A stretch of DNA of 64,000 bases from contig JAUCBN010000037.1 of assembly GCA_035048815.1 (NCBI GenBank), forward strand, positions 16,830,001 through 16,894,000, written 5' to 3'. A program made the position numbers and the translations under genes. Origin of the DNA: Abelmoschus esculentus (Eukaryota; Streptophyta; Magnoliopsida; Malvales; Malvaceae). Below are positions 23,951 through 36,396 of the stretch, in pieces. The first letter of the stretch is position 1. The number at the start of each line of letters is the position of its first letter. A model generated the notes under the pieces. That model made no database searches. It was not told the origin of the DNA and saw only the letters and a program-made list of their open reading frames with translations.

Positions 23951-24488
23951 TAAGGGTGTTCAAAAATATCCGATCCGGTTGATCTGATCCGATTATCCAT
24001 TGATCCGATCCGAAAATATGGATATCCGATTTTTATTTTTGGATCGGATACCCGATCCGATTTTAAGTTTTTCGGATCGGATATGGATCACAATATTTCA
24101 TGTTCTGAATTATCCGAAAATCCAAAAATCCAAAAATTCAAATTTTTATTAATATTAATCTTGTTATATTTAACAATGTAGTGTTTATTATTTTAAAAAA
24201 AATTAAATTAAAATTTTTATAAATGTAATTTTTATTGTATTTAGTAATTTATTGTTTATTATATTCGAAATTCAAAATTTTTTAAAAATACAACCTTCAA
24301 ATTCGAAAAATTAGTTTAATCAAATTATATTTTTGGATAATTGGATATCCGAATATCCGATCCGAGTATCCGATATCCGAATATGCGGATATCTGCTTTT
24401 TTCCGGATCGGATACGGATCACTATATCATCGATCCGAAAACCCGAATATCCGAAAAAATATCCGATATCCGACAATGAACACCCCTA
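23951..24488. mobile_element. hAT-like MITE with 8-bp target duplication
   Basis: A 538-bp element bounded by TAAGGGTGTTCA on the left and TGAACACCCCTA on the right (11 of 12 inverted bases match). It is flanked by a perfect 8-bp direct repeat GTTTTCAT (23943-23950 and 24489-24496). Eight-base duplications with TAGGG-type ends are the mark of hAT transposons. Both ends are packed with GATCCG and GGATATCCG motifs in both orientations, as expected of transposase-binding subterminal repeats. It is non-autonomous, with no open frame. Confidence 0.92.
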
Positions 24489-24496
24489 GTTTTCAT

Positions 24497-25770
24497 GTAT
24501 GATATCTATCCAAATATAATGTAAATCAAATGATTATTTTATATGTTAAAGATGAATGTTTAATTATTTAATAGTTAAATCCAACAAGTGGTTTCAATAA
24601 AATATAGATTATGTTCGTCTTAAAATACTCGAATTTAATCATAATATCCGTAAGATATAAGATACTACCTGATAATTACTTTTAAATTATTAAAAAAAAT
24701 TACTATTTAATATTTATATCGATGAAAATTAAATTATTCTAGCGATAATAAAAACAATTACTTGCCATCTGGTATTAAAAAAAAAAGGCCATTTGGTACG
24801 TGTGGAGTTTGTATTTAAGGTGTGAAGTAGCCTCCCCATGCTCGCCATTGCAGCATTAACTTTGTTAATTTTTAATTGCTCCAGCCTCCATGTCTCTTTA
24901 CTTAGGAAGCTAAGGAACTTCCCTCAGTTCAATACCGAGGGCAGAGATGTCGATGGAGCTGCCATCTCATGCATTTGGTTACGCTTAACGTTTATGAGAT
25001 TATGCCATATATGTTTGGTGGTTCGACTCTGGATATAATGATCAGATATTGGAAGATCCAAGAAGCCTTAAGTTTGACCCGATGCTTGATATGGGAGCAT
25101 CAACTCTTTTTACATACTTTGCCCACCCATTGGACTGAAGGGAGTTCCTACTTTCATTACATGCTTTTATATGTTGTTCGTATTTACTTCCAACAGTTTC
25201 ATATTTCACTTGTTTAATTTTTAAATTGCAGACACTAAAACTCGAGAATTCACGTTCAGGTTCAGCATTAATTGTTTTCATGGGATCTCAGCCTCAGAGT
25301 GATTAAAATGAAGGTTGAGGTTCATCAAGCTGGGAACATCACACTTGAAGGAAATTTGCATTTCAACATCCAAGAAAAAAAGGTTCAGATGTTGCGTTTT
25401 AGACTTTTTTTATAGATATTCACCACAAATTATTATAATTGGTAGATTACTAAAATTATTTTTAAGATATATATAAAAGCTTGTGATCGGTCAGGACATG
25501 TATCCTAATTGAAATATATAAAATCAGTGAACCGTAAATTTAAAGTAGTAAAAAAATAACCCTAAACCAGGAGACTGCATTATATATACCAAGAGATGAT
25601 AACAACATACATGATACCTGGTTTTGTATGGGTGAGATAAAGCAACCTTAGGAGACATAATGCCTTTGAGATAATTTTTTATTGAATTTCATTGCTAGGA
25701 GCTCTTCATACATGACAGCTCTTCACTCAGAAAAAACAAACTCAGAAAACTGAACAAGTGTTGTCGCAAT
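24497..25770. other. Unassigned region
   Basis: Mostly AT-rich. Around 24838-25290 the base composition is more balanced and short frames read like protein (for example DSGYNDQILEDPRSLKFDP), but stops interrupt and nothing was recognised. It may be a gene relic. Confidence 0.3.
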
Positions 25771-25775
25771 ACTAT

Positions 25776-27317
25776 TGTTGTCACTGATTTTTTGTTCAAA
25801 TAAGAAAAATAAAAAAATAGAAAGCCGATCAAAATCAAATCGAAGGACAACAATTTGAGCTGATTTGAAAAGAAAAGAGAAGGAAAGTAATTAAGGGATA
25901 TTTGACTCAAAAAAAAGAGGAAGGAATATTATCAGATTTGGTCAAATTGAAGAAATGATCGTGAGAATCAAATCAAGACTTTTTGGGTTATTTTTTACCC
26001 AAAAATTATTGATTTTTGATATTAATTATTTTCCTTGTATCTGTGGGTTGAAAACCCTATATAAACCACATCCCCTTCACTTGTAAAGACACACCACAAC
26101 CACCACAACCTCAACACACCACAACTCATAATTCCTACACAACTTCAGAAAATATTGAAAGTATTGAGAGAGAGCTTTTGGAAGAATTGTTTCCAAGCTT
26201 TTGTATATGAATTTGAAGATGGAATAAAAGATTGAAGTTTTTGAGGTATTTTTATTGTTTATTTTTTTATTTTCATTTTTGTTTAATCTTATGTACAAAG
26301 TTTTTTTAAAATGTTTTCTTATTTTCGTTATTTTTTTAAAATAAGATTTGATGTTTGATTTATTTTTCATTAAAGAGGATTTTACAAAAATTGTTTTCTA
26401 ACCAAGTTATTCACCATCTCCACAACCTTTTAGTTTTTCAACTTTAAATCATTTATCCACAACCTTTTAAAAACGTAATGTGATTTTTTTATTCTTTTAT
26501 TTAAATCATAATTTGTACATAAGATTTTCTTTGTTTTAATTTTTTTTAAAACATGCCTTTAGAACTTGTAAATATTTTTTGTTAATATTAATTATTAGTT
26601 TTAATTTAATCTTTTCTTAAAATCCAAAAGTTTAAAAATTGTTGCTATAGTTACAAATTATGTTAAGCCTTTTGGGTTAGGTTCTTATTTACCTTAGTTA
26701 GAGCCTTGTGAATATAGTAAATAAAATTTTCTTCACCAAAAATTAACAAAGCGCACTTAATTATATTTGAATCTTAATAGGTAAAATTCACTTAGATATT
26801 TTTAGGATTAATAACTGACATAAATTAAATAAAAGTTTCAACACACATAAATTTTCTTTGCTTTTGTGATTAAAAAGTGAAACTTAATTAATGCGGTGTC
26901 TTACTAAAGGGAGGTAACGGGTTAGCGTCAGATATGTTGGCGGTGATTAAAGTTTACTCTCCTGGCGGTGGGACCGTTAAAATAGAACCAAATTCATAAA
27001 TGGGCAATATTTTAAATTTTATACGAGCTTGCAAATTCCAACTTTAAAATGTTTTGTAATCGGCTAGGTACCAATTTTTGGGCGTTGTGGGGGTGCTAAC
27101 CCTTCCTCACACGTAACTGACTCCCGAACTTGTTTTTGTGTTTTCGCAGATCAAAATTGTTGTTTTAATAAAAGCAAAATGATTTTATTAAAATGGCCCA
27201 TTTTTTAGGTGATCCAATCACACCTTGTTTTTAAAAAAACGATTGGTGACGACTCCGTTGTTTTAGTTTTTTTAAAAAAAAAAAATTGTCGAAACGCTTG
27301 AAAAAGGGGTTACGACA
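25776..27317 (+). repeat. 5' LTR of the LARD-like element
   Basis: Begins TGTTGTCACTG and ends GGGGTTACGACA. A TATATAAA box at 26058-26065 in CCCTATATAAACC is a likely promoter. The copy at the other end differs by scattered substitutions and small indels, so the insertion is not recent. Confidence 0.95.
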
Positions 27318-27320
27318 GCT

Positions 27321-27338
27321 TGGCGACTCCGCTTGGGA
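27321..27338 (+). other. Probable primer-binding site
   Basis: TGGCGACTCCGCTTGGGA, three bases after the 5' LTR, starts with the TGG complementary to a tRNA 3' CCA end. Which tRNA primes was not determined. Confidence 0.65.
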
Positions 27339-28050
27339 TTTTTGTTTTTTTACAGAAAAGAGAGTTAAGCCACAAGCCGATTACAACTTGTTTTAATGTC
27401 AGGAAGTTACAAGTTTATATAAAATTTAACTTAATTGTCCATTTATGAATTTTATTTTATTTTACGCATTTAAAACTTATTTTCAAGCTCTATACCCGAG
27501 CTTTATCCCGGTCGTTTAAGTGAAGGGAACACACTATTGCTCTCGTGAGAGTCTAATTCTCCGCATGGGCCTAGTAAGTACCTTCGGGGCTTATATGGCC
27601 TAAGTCTTTGTAAGGATATTATCCTTCGCATAGACCTAGGAAAATGAGTCCTCCTAAGTTGAACTTGATTCGTTGGAAGCCTATAATGGGTGAGAATTAG
27701 GGGCCTTGCTACCCTTAGTAGGGGACAGCGAGGACAACTTGGGGACCTTTCTAGAACCAAACCATGTGGGTGAATCTAGGAGCCCACCCCTTTAGAGCCA
27801 TGTGGAAAACCTTAGAGTTAAAATTTGGTCAAAATGATTTCGTAAGAATAATCCGTGGAGACAGTTCCAAAAATGTTGGAATACGCTACCTAGTTATTAT
27901 TCATACAATGAAATTATTTTGGACTTCTTAAGTTTCATTTTTTATGCTAATCTTTTATTGTTTTGCATATTTATTCATTGCATCATGCATCTCATAAATA
28001 GAAGGGGTCGAGTCTGGAGAATATTGCTCAAAGTAGAATATGGTTTTTTG

Positions 28051-28420
28051 TAATGGATAGAAGATTCCTTTGAAAGAGGAAGATCATGCGAGAATAAGCC
28101 TTTGGTCTAAGGTTAACCAGCAAGAACCTACAATCGAGGAAAATAAGAACAAGTAAGCAGTTGAGGATTTGAAGAGCAAATGAATTATTGGAAAATAAAA
28201 AGAGAGTATTTGTGTGCCCATGACAACAAGGTCTATTTGTGAAGGAAAAAACAAGATTTTTCATAATGGATAGAAGTCTCCTTAGAAAGAGGAAGATCAT
28301 ACGAGAATATATCTATGGTTCGAGGTTAACTAGCGAGTACTTACGTGTGATGAAAAAGTAAGCGATTGAGGATTTAAAGAAAAAATTGGTTATTGGAAAA
28401 GGAAAAGAGAGTGGTTGCAT
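28051..28420 (+). repeat. ~213-bp direct duplication in the element interior
   Basis: TAATGGATAGAAG...GAAAGAGGAAGATCAT...GAGGATTTGAAG occurs from 28051 and again, diverged, from 28264. The unit may derive from an old gag-like region, but stops occur in all frames. Confidence 0.75.
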
Positions 28421-31400
28421 AGAAAAGGAAGGTCCATGGGTTTATTTTTAAGAATTGTAAGGCATAAGTGATATTATCAACAAAAAGCTAAAGCAAAGCT
28501 AGACTTTTATTCTTAAGTTGCAAGTCCAAGTGGAATACTCGAGTTATTCGTTACACTAGAGTCATTGTGTACACGTTGAGCTTTAGGTCAGTCAAAGCGA
28601 GAATGAAGCACTTTAAAGAGCAATTGAAGGCCATCATTCAACAAATTTTGAACAAATGTTTTGGCAGATATCAATAAAGGAATCAGTGACTACCGGCTCA
28701 TTCATCTTAAGGAAAACACTATTAGATTCCAAGAACAAGACTTGTTCGACAAGATTGTCATGACCCAAATTCAAGATGTAGTCAGATATGGGATGATATT
28801 AACCAAGAATGTTGAAGCTTTGCGCCAATATAAGAAGTATGAGTGAGACTCTTATGGATGATCAAGGAAATAGTTGTGTACTCAGGATAAGATATACTCG
28901 TGATATAATTCTGAATCTTTCATAATAAGGATCTTCGGTATCCAATGAATAGCTACTTCTAAGAGTAATACCTTAATGGATCGATGTCCCTACTTATGCA
29001 TTCATGCATTTGTATTTTGTTTGCATTTGTTTGTACATCATTGCATGTATTCAAACATGATAAATAAATAATTAATCTAAAAAGGGAGCTAAGTTTCACA
29101 AAAGTATGATACCAAAGCAATGGTCATTGAAGATAAGTCGACAACTTCAGGAATACACAAACTTATTGGATGTTGTTACCCAGATAGCAATCATGTTAGG
29201 GTTTTAGGACCCAAACAAGGAGAAAAACTAATGGAATCAATGATTTGCTAGAGATTGCTTACACTTTTTTAGGGGCTCTAAAGGATCCATCTCGCCCAAA
29301 GTCAAGTTTCAACTTTATCTCGGAAGGAGTTCACTAGTGCCCTAAACCAACACATTGCTAATCATGAAGAAATTCAAGATTACAAGGCGTTTGACTTCAA
29401 TGAAGCTATTGATAAGGCCATAAATGATAAGAAGTGGGAAAATTATTATCCTTAAAGCCTTTTTGGAGAAAAACATTCAGAGCGACATAGATGTTAAAGA
29501 CCTAAGCTTGGTGATTGATTTGTTTGTTCGGCTCTGTATCTCGGTATATTCAGTTAAGTTGGACAAGTATACGAACATAAAGAGATCTATCATGGGTTTT
29601 CAGCAAGCGATGCAAACATGTCTTTGAAATTGTCATAAATCGGCTCTTCCTACAAGGAATGAAGCAGAAACATGATAAAAACATCTGTCCATATGCGTAG
29701 AGGTGGCGAGATACGACAACCTAAGTTCATCCATTGTTGAAAATGAGCTATTAAAGATGGGAAACTTGAGGAAGAAGAATACAAAGAGTGTCCTATGACA
29801 TGAATGACTTCAGCAATTGAATCTCGTTGCATCATAGATATATTGAGCTTGGATGAAATTCACTCATACTAATTGGACAATAGAAGATTTTCCTAGTTAA
29901 TGGTTGAGTCACTCCTAGAACAAACCCTTTTGCTTGCGAATATCAAAGATTTTTTTAATGAGACTTTATGTTATTTTACTCGTTTTAAAGATGCATGTCC
30001 TTTATTTTTCACAAGTGGAAAACATTTTTTTTCATTCATTTGATCCATTTTTCTTCCAAAATACACCCTTTTGGCAAAGCCTCTATTATTGATTGTATGA
30101 ATGATTCTTGAATCTAATCCCGAGATAGGGGCAAAATTGTGTGTTTAGGATTAATGGGAAAAATCCCATTTTGAGTGAATTTCCCTCTCAGACATTGTTG
30201 TTAAGGGTTTTTGAATAAAGTGATAGCTCTAAAACATCTACCAAATGAAGAATACTTCTCTTTGATGATATTTGTGTGTGAAATGATATTTGACATTCCT
30301 TCATTTCTCTTCTCAAATAAGAAAATAAAAAAATCACTTGTTGTCCCCTTTGAGCCTGACATTTTTCTTGTGTTTGAACCCTAACCAAGGATCATTCTCC
30401 ACATTGGGGGCAAAGAGGATAAAAGGTTGTTTTTAAGTGAGAGAAAATGTGTCAGATGAAAAAAAAGACAAGGAAAAAAGGAAAAATTGAAGGAAAAAAA
30501 TCAAAGAAAAAACAGAGAAAAGGAAAGAAAAAGAAAAAGAGATAAGAGTTAAATCGTGAAAGAAGATAAAATCACAGAGTTTACGTTTCAAATCAGGCGT
30601 GTGCAAGAAAAGAAATGAACTCTAGGGTGAAAATCCAAAATGAGCAGTCTAGAGTGATCTTGAGAATAAGCAAACGAAGATTTCATCAAGAAAAGTTGAT
30701 CTTTGGTTTAATAACCCTCGAATATATATTTGAGCCTATATATCCTTTCTTTTGCAACTGTAGCCTACCCCACATTACAAGCCTTAAAAGACCATTTGGA
30801 TCACACATGTTTATTTGATAAAAAGAAGTTTGTTTTCAGAATATATTTCGCTTAATTGAGTTAACCTTTCTTCAAGGACCACTGAATTTCTAATGTCTGA
30901 TCGAGATTAAAAAAATGGGAATATTGAAATTTAGTGAGTTGGTGAGTTAAAGAGAGCCACTAAAATAGGACACTATCCGGTTGATGGATTTTTGAATCAT
31001 TCATACTATGAATTTTGGGGCATCTGACTATGTTCTTTTTGTGTTTGCCACGACTTTACATTGTTTTCAATCAGTTTACAAGAAAGAAGATGAAGCGTCG
31101 ATCTGGTTGAAATCTGACTCCCCACGTTCTGATGGATGCAGAGTTAGAAGAAGCAAAATAGGTCCAAGGAAGGTATAACCAGTTGGACATCATTGAAAAA
31201 TATTGTTTGCCATGATCAGATGTATCAAAGAAGGATGATACGAGCCTATAATAAGAAGTTTCGTCCGAGAGAATTTCAAGAATGAGACTTGATGTTGAAG
31301 AAAATGTTGTCAATCTAGACGATACTCAAGAAATGTAGGCACTTAATTAAGAATGACCTTATATTGTGTCAAAGGTTTTTTTGATGAAGCTTTGATGGAT

Positions 31401-31447
31401 TGCAAGCCCAGTCAAGTGACTATGCCTAGAAAAGGAAGAAAAAATAT

Positions 31448-31627
31448 CTAAAGGTGAAAACCCGTAAAGGGTGCCTTAGAGAAAAAAAAAAGAAGAAAAA
31501 AACAAAAAAAGAAGAAAAAGAAGGAAAAAAAAGAAAAAGTAAGGGAGATTCAAGATGAAAATCCGTAAATGGCGTCTTGAAATCAAGGGAGGATCTAAGT
31601 TGAAAACCCGTAAAGAGCGGCTTAGAT
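31448..31627 (+). repeat. Three hairpins with a shared loop and different stems
   Basis: Three units at 31448-31479, 31549-31581 and 31593-31627 share a loop of the form TGAAAAYCCGTAAA. Their stems differ yet each pairs: CTAAAGG/CCTTAG (one bulged A), TTCAAGA/TCTTGAA and ATCTAAG/CTTAGAT. An A-rich spacer separates the first two. Confidence 0.75.
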
Positions 31628-32271
31628 AGTTCATGGATTATGCATACGTAAAAGGCATGATAGCTTGAAAGGAATTTTGTTTCATTGTAAATCTTCGTCA
31701 ATTTCAAAATCTACTCGGCAAAAGCAGCATTCAAGACATTTGCTAATGTTTTAAGTCTATATCGACTTAAGGTCTCTGACGATATTGGGTATAGAAGAAA
31801 AAAGTCTAAACACAAATATTTGCATGCAAACACATCAATTTGCTCAACAAGGGGCAAGAATAGGAGAACTTACGAGAAGCTTAGAAGATGGAACCGTTAT
31901 ACCTTTAAGCATGGAAGTTATCTTTATTGGAGAAGATGTCTCATGATGTGAGGGTTTTCATCTTATTAGAAAAGTTTCCTTACCTTAGAATAGATGAAAA
32001 CAAAAAGAATGTTGAAAATATGATGCTAAAAGTTGATCATTCAAATCGACTGAATTAAGTAAACAAAAAGCATGACTGTCTATCTGGGTGGAACAAGCAA
32101 ATGCACAGGGAAATGAAGAAGAAGAAGAAGAATCTCGAAGAGGAAAGTCCAAAAGAAAAAAGAAGAGAGAAAACCCAAAGAAAAGAATAAAAAAATAAAA
32201 AATGCATACTAGGCATCCTTAGGAGCATGTTCATCATAATTGTACCATTTGTTCAATTTTGACAGGTATAC

Positions 32272-33115
32272 AAAATGCTCTTAACAAAAAGAACCTGCTT
32301 ATCTATTCGAGCATGAGGAAAATAGAACTTGCATATCCATTCGTGCATGAGGAGAATGGAACCATTTTTTTGCTTATCTACTCGAGCATGAGGAGAGTAG
32401 AACCTGCTTATCTATTCGAGCATGAGGAGAATAGAACTTGCATATCCATTCGTGCATGAGGAGAATGAAACCATTTTTTTTTGCTTATCTACTCGAGCAT
32501 GAGGAGAGTAGAACCTGCTTATCTATTCGAGCATGAGGAGAATAGAACCTGCATATCCATTCGTGCATGAGGAAAATGAAACCATTTTTTTGCTTATCTA
32601 CTCGAGCATGAGGAGAGTAGAACCTGTTTATCTATTCGAGCATGAAGAGAATACAACCTGCATATCCATTCGTGCATGAGGAGAATGGAACCATTTTTTT
32701 GCTTATCTACTCGAGCATGAGGAGAGTAGAACCTGCTTATCTATTCGAGCATGAGGAGAATAGAACCTGCATATCCATTCGTGCATGAGGAGAATGAAAC
32801 CATTTTTTTTTGCTTATCTACTCGAGCATGAGGAGAGTAGAACCTGCTTATCTATTCGAGCATGAGGAGAATAGAACCTGCATATCCATTCGTGCATAAG
32901 GAGAATGAAACCATTTTTTTGCTTATCTACTCGAGCATGAGGAGAGTAGAACCTGCTTATCTATTCGAGCATGAGGAGAATAGAACCTGCATATCCATTC
33001 GTGCATGAGGAGAATGAAACCATTTTTTTTGCTTATCTACTCGAGCATGAAGAGAGTAGAATCTGCTTATCCATCCGAGCATGAGGAGGATGAAACCTTT
33101 ATCTTTAACACATGC
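32272..33115 (+). repeat. Higher-order tandem array, ~110-bp unit, about 7.5 copies
   Basis: The marker TGCTTATCTACTCGAGCATG recurs at 32371, 32482, 32591, 32700, 32811, 32920 and 33030, a spacing of 109-111 bp set by a T-run of 7-9. Each unit contains three ~33-bp subunits of the type TATCYATTCGWGCATGAGGAG with diverged middles. Unit length varies by single bases, so no protein frame is kept. The array ends about 180 bp before the 3' LTR. Confidence 0.95.
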
Positions 33116-33280
33116 TTATCTATTCAGGCACGAGAAGAATAGAACTCGTCTATCCGTTCGGGTATAAAAGAGAATGGAACGTGATCAAGTGTGAGAAGAA
33201 TGGAGTCGTCCAATGAGTTTATGACTAATAAAAATCCGTGTCTTTTGTTCTTTGCTTTATCACTATTTCACTGTAATAAG

Positions 33281-33295
33281 CAAACAAGGGGCAGC
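33281..33295 (+). other. Polypurine tract
   Basis: CAAACAAGGGGCAGC directly abuts the TGTTG start of the 3' LTR, as expected of the plus-strand primer. Confidence 0.7.
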
Positions 33296-34837
33296 TGTTG
33301 TCGCTGACTTTTGGTTCAAATAAAAAAATAAAAAAAATGAAAAGTTGATCAAAATCAAATCGAAGAAGGACAACAATTTGAGCTGATTTGAAGAGAAAGG
33401 GGAAGGAAAACAATTAAGGGATATTTGACTCAAAAAAAGAGGAAGAAATATTATCAGATTTGGTCAAATTGAAGAAATGATCATGAGAATCAAATCAAGA
33501 CTTTTTGGATTATTTTTTACCCAAAAGTTATTGATTTTTGATATTAAATTTGATTATTTTCCTTGTATTTGTGGGTTGAAAACCCTATATAAACCCCATC
33601 CCCTTCACTTGTAAAGACACACCACAACCTCAACACACCACAACTCATAATTCTTACACAACTTTAGAAAATATTGAAAGTATTGAGAGAGAGCTTTTGG
33701 AAGAATTGTTTCCAAGCTTTTGTATATGAATTCGAAGATGGAATAAAAGATTGAAGTTTTTTGAGGTATTTTTATTGTTTATTGTTTTATTTTCATTTTT
33801 GTTTAATCTTATGTACAATGTTTTTTAAAAATGTTTTCTTCTTTTCGTTATTTTTTTAAATAAGATTTGATGTTTAATTTATTTTTCATTAAAGAGAATT
33901 TTACAAAAATTGTTTTCTAATCAAGTTATTCATCATCTCTACAACCTTTTAGTTTTTCAACTTTAAATCATTTTCATTTATCCATCCTTTAAAAACGTAA
34001 TGTGATTTTTTATTCTTTTATTTAAATCATAATTTGTACATAAGATTTTCTTTGTTTTAATTTTTTTTTAAAACATGCCTTTAGAACTTGTAAATATTTT
34101 TTGTTAATATTAATTATTAGTTTCAATTTGATCTTTTCTTAAAATCCAAAAGTTTAAAAATTGTTGCTATAGTTACAAATTATGTTAAGCCTTTTGGGTT
34201 AGGTTCTTATTTACCTTAGGTAGAGCCTTGTGAATATAGTAAATAAAATTTTCTTCACCAAAAATTAATAAAGCACACTTAATTATATTTGAATCTTAAT
34301 AAGTAAAATTCACTTAGATATTTTTAGGATTAATAATTGACATAAATTAAATAAAAGTTTCAACACACATAAATTTTCTTTGCTTTTGTGATTAAAAAGT
34401 GAAACTTAATTAATGCGGTGTCTTACTAAAGGGAGGTAACGGGTTAATGCCAAATATGTTGGCAGTGATTAAAGTTTACTCTCCTGGCGGTGGGACCGTT
34501 AAAATAAAACCAAATTCATAAATGAACAATATTTTAAATTTTATACGAACTTGCAAATTCCAACTTTAAAATATTTTATAATCGGCTAGGTACCAATTTT
34601 TGGGGGTTGTGGGGTGCTAACCCTTCCTCACACGTAACCGACTCCCGAACCTGTTTTTGTGTTTTCGCAGATCAAAATTGTTGTTTTAATAAAAACAAAA
34701 TGATTTTATTAAAATGACCCATTTTTTAGGTGATCCAATCACACCTTGTTTTTAAAAAAACGATTGGTAGCGAATCCATTGTTTTAGTTTTTTTTTAAGA
34801 AAAAATCGTCGAACCGCTTAAAAAAGGGGTTGCGACA
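33296..34837 (+). repeat. 3' LTR of the LARD-like element
   Basis: Begins TGTTGTCGCTG and ends GGGGTTGCGACA, followed by the target duplication ACTAT. Equal in length to the 5' copy, with its TATATAAA at 33586-33593. Confidence 0.95.
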
Positions 34838-34842
34838 ACTAT

Positions 34843-36396
34843 TATCGGAGATAAAAGGGTTTTAAATAATACGATTGAAATGTATCAAAATTCTTACTTG
34901 TAATGGAACATTAGGCTCCAAAACTTTAGAATGTGCCAAAAACAAAAACATCAAGAACACGAGCAAGATCAGAAACATGATCATAAGTTTGAACAGAAAT
35001 AGAAGCATGTGAGGGCCTTCATGTACAACTTCAGAAACATCATAAATATTCTCATAAACATTGTGAATATTTTCAAAAACATTATCGGACTTCATGAACA
35101 GGTGAAAGAGTGACTTCAGAAACATGTACAAAAGTATCATGATTATGTATTATTGTGTTTGTTGCCAAATTATTTTGAGAAAAAATTATAGTATCATAAA
35201 TAAAGTTGAGCAAAAAAGTAAAGGGAAAAAGATCAATAATAGAATCAAGAAAAATAGGAAAAAATATTTTAAACCTCGTACCTGTTTTTCAGCCTCGTCA
35301 ACAAGTAGGAACGAGAAATTATTAGATGACTCTGTTTACCATGTCATTCATGTCCATCCAATAAGATTCATCCAATAGTTTTTTAATGCACTAAAAATAA
35401 ATAAATAAATATTTAAATTTCATAAAATATCAACGTATGAAAAACATATGAAAGATGAATAATATTTTAAAAGATAGCAGAATTTGATACATATACGTTG
35501 TATATAGAAAAACCTGTACTATATTTTGTTTTAATTTTATTTTATTTATCAATAAAACTTTATGATTATTTTGTAAAAAAATCATGTTAATATTTACTAA
35601 GGCTTTCTAAACTTTGAATGTCATGTAAAAGTTGTTACCAGATTGTTAGTTTATCGGTGATTCTAGTATGAAACCACTAAATTAAGGCTAATTTGAGGTT
35701 GACCTATTATACAGTTAATCGGTTTGTACATAAATAATTATAATAAAAATTCTATATGTATAAATTATTCTGATATAAAGATTTACATACATATCTATTT
35801 TACTACGATAAACCTTATTTCTTATAAAAACGATAAGAATTTTAGTATATACAGAAATTATTATAAATTATACATAGTTTTTTACCTAAACGTAATAAAA
35901 ACGATATATACCGAATTTCTTACGTGAGATCACCCAAACTCAAAAGAGCTCAACTTTGGGTAAACACTTATATACATACATATTTTCCTACAAGAAAAAC
36001 ATAATTTATTACAAGAACGATGAGAATTTTAGTAGGTATATATAAATTATTATAAATTATATATAATTTATTACCCAAAACGTAATAAAAATGGTAGGTA
36101 CCATATTTTTTACACGAGATCACCCAAATTCAAAAGAGCTCAACTTAGTATAAGCATTCATGTACATACATATTTTTTGTAACTTATTATAAATTATATA
36201 TAATTTATTAAACAAAATGTAATAAAAATAGTAAGTACTAAAATTATTATATAATTTTATTCTTTTTACCTTACTTTAAAATTAACAAGTTAATCGGATG
36301 ATATTTAAATCTTCATTTTATTTTTTTTAATGAAATGGTTGATAATTACTTTAATATATCAAACTTGGTTTTCTTTTAGAAAACGCTTTACCTAAT
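34843..36396. other. AT-rich intergenic region
   Basis: No gene seen. The middle part is a degenerate direct repeat (listed separately). Confidence 0.45.
35745..36240. repeat. ~180-bp direct repeat, about 2.5 copies
   Basis: GAGATCACCCAAA-TCAAAAGAGCTCAACTT starts at 35936 and again at 36116. The preceding TTACC-AAACGTAATAAAAA-G-TA and TACATACATAT segments recur with the same spacing, with a third partial copy after about 36165. Confidence 0.8.

Larger units (their letters stand above)
25776..34837 (+). mobile_element. Non-autonomous LTR retrotransposon (LARD-like), 9.06 kb
   Basis: A complete LTR element. Both LTRs are 1,542 bp and bounded by TG...CA (25776-27317 and 33296-34837). The element is flanked by the perfect 5-bp duplication ACTAT (25771-25775, 34838-34842). 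A primer-binding-like TGGCGACTCCGCTTGGGA begins 3 bp after the 5' LTR, and a purine-rich AACAAGGGGCAGC abuts the 3' LTR. The 5,978-bp interior shows only short interrupted frames. I found no protease, RT, RNase H or integrase motif, so it is either a large retrotransposon derivative (LARD) that depends on another element's proteins or an extremely decayed one. It contains a ~213-bp duplication, three hairpins and a long tandem array. Orientation is set by PBS and PPT. LTR superfamily cannot be assigned without pol. Confidence 0.93.

Noticed and set aside
27503..27760. 85-codon Arg/Pro-rich minus-strand frame in the LARD element
   Set aside because: No motif, and the region is leader-like sequence after the primer-binding site.
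31426..31707. 93-codon minus-strand frame rich in Phe
   Set aside because: Reverse of an A-rich tract and hairpin region in the LTR element.
32272..33115. CRISPR-like regular repeats
   Set aside because: Units are contiguous and all three subunits are similar, with no unique spacers, in a plant LTR element.
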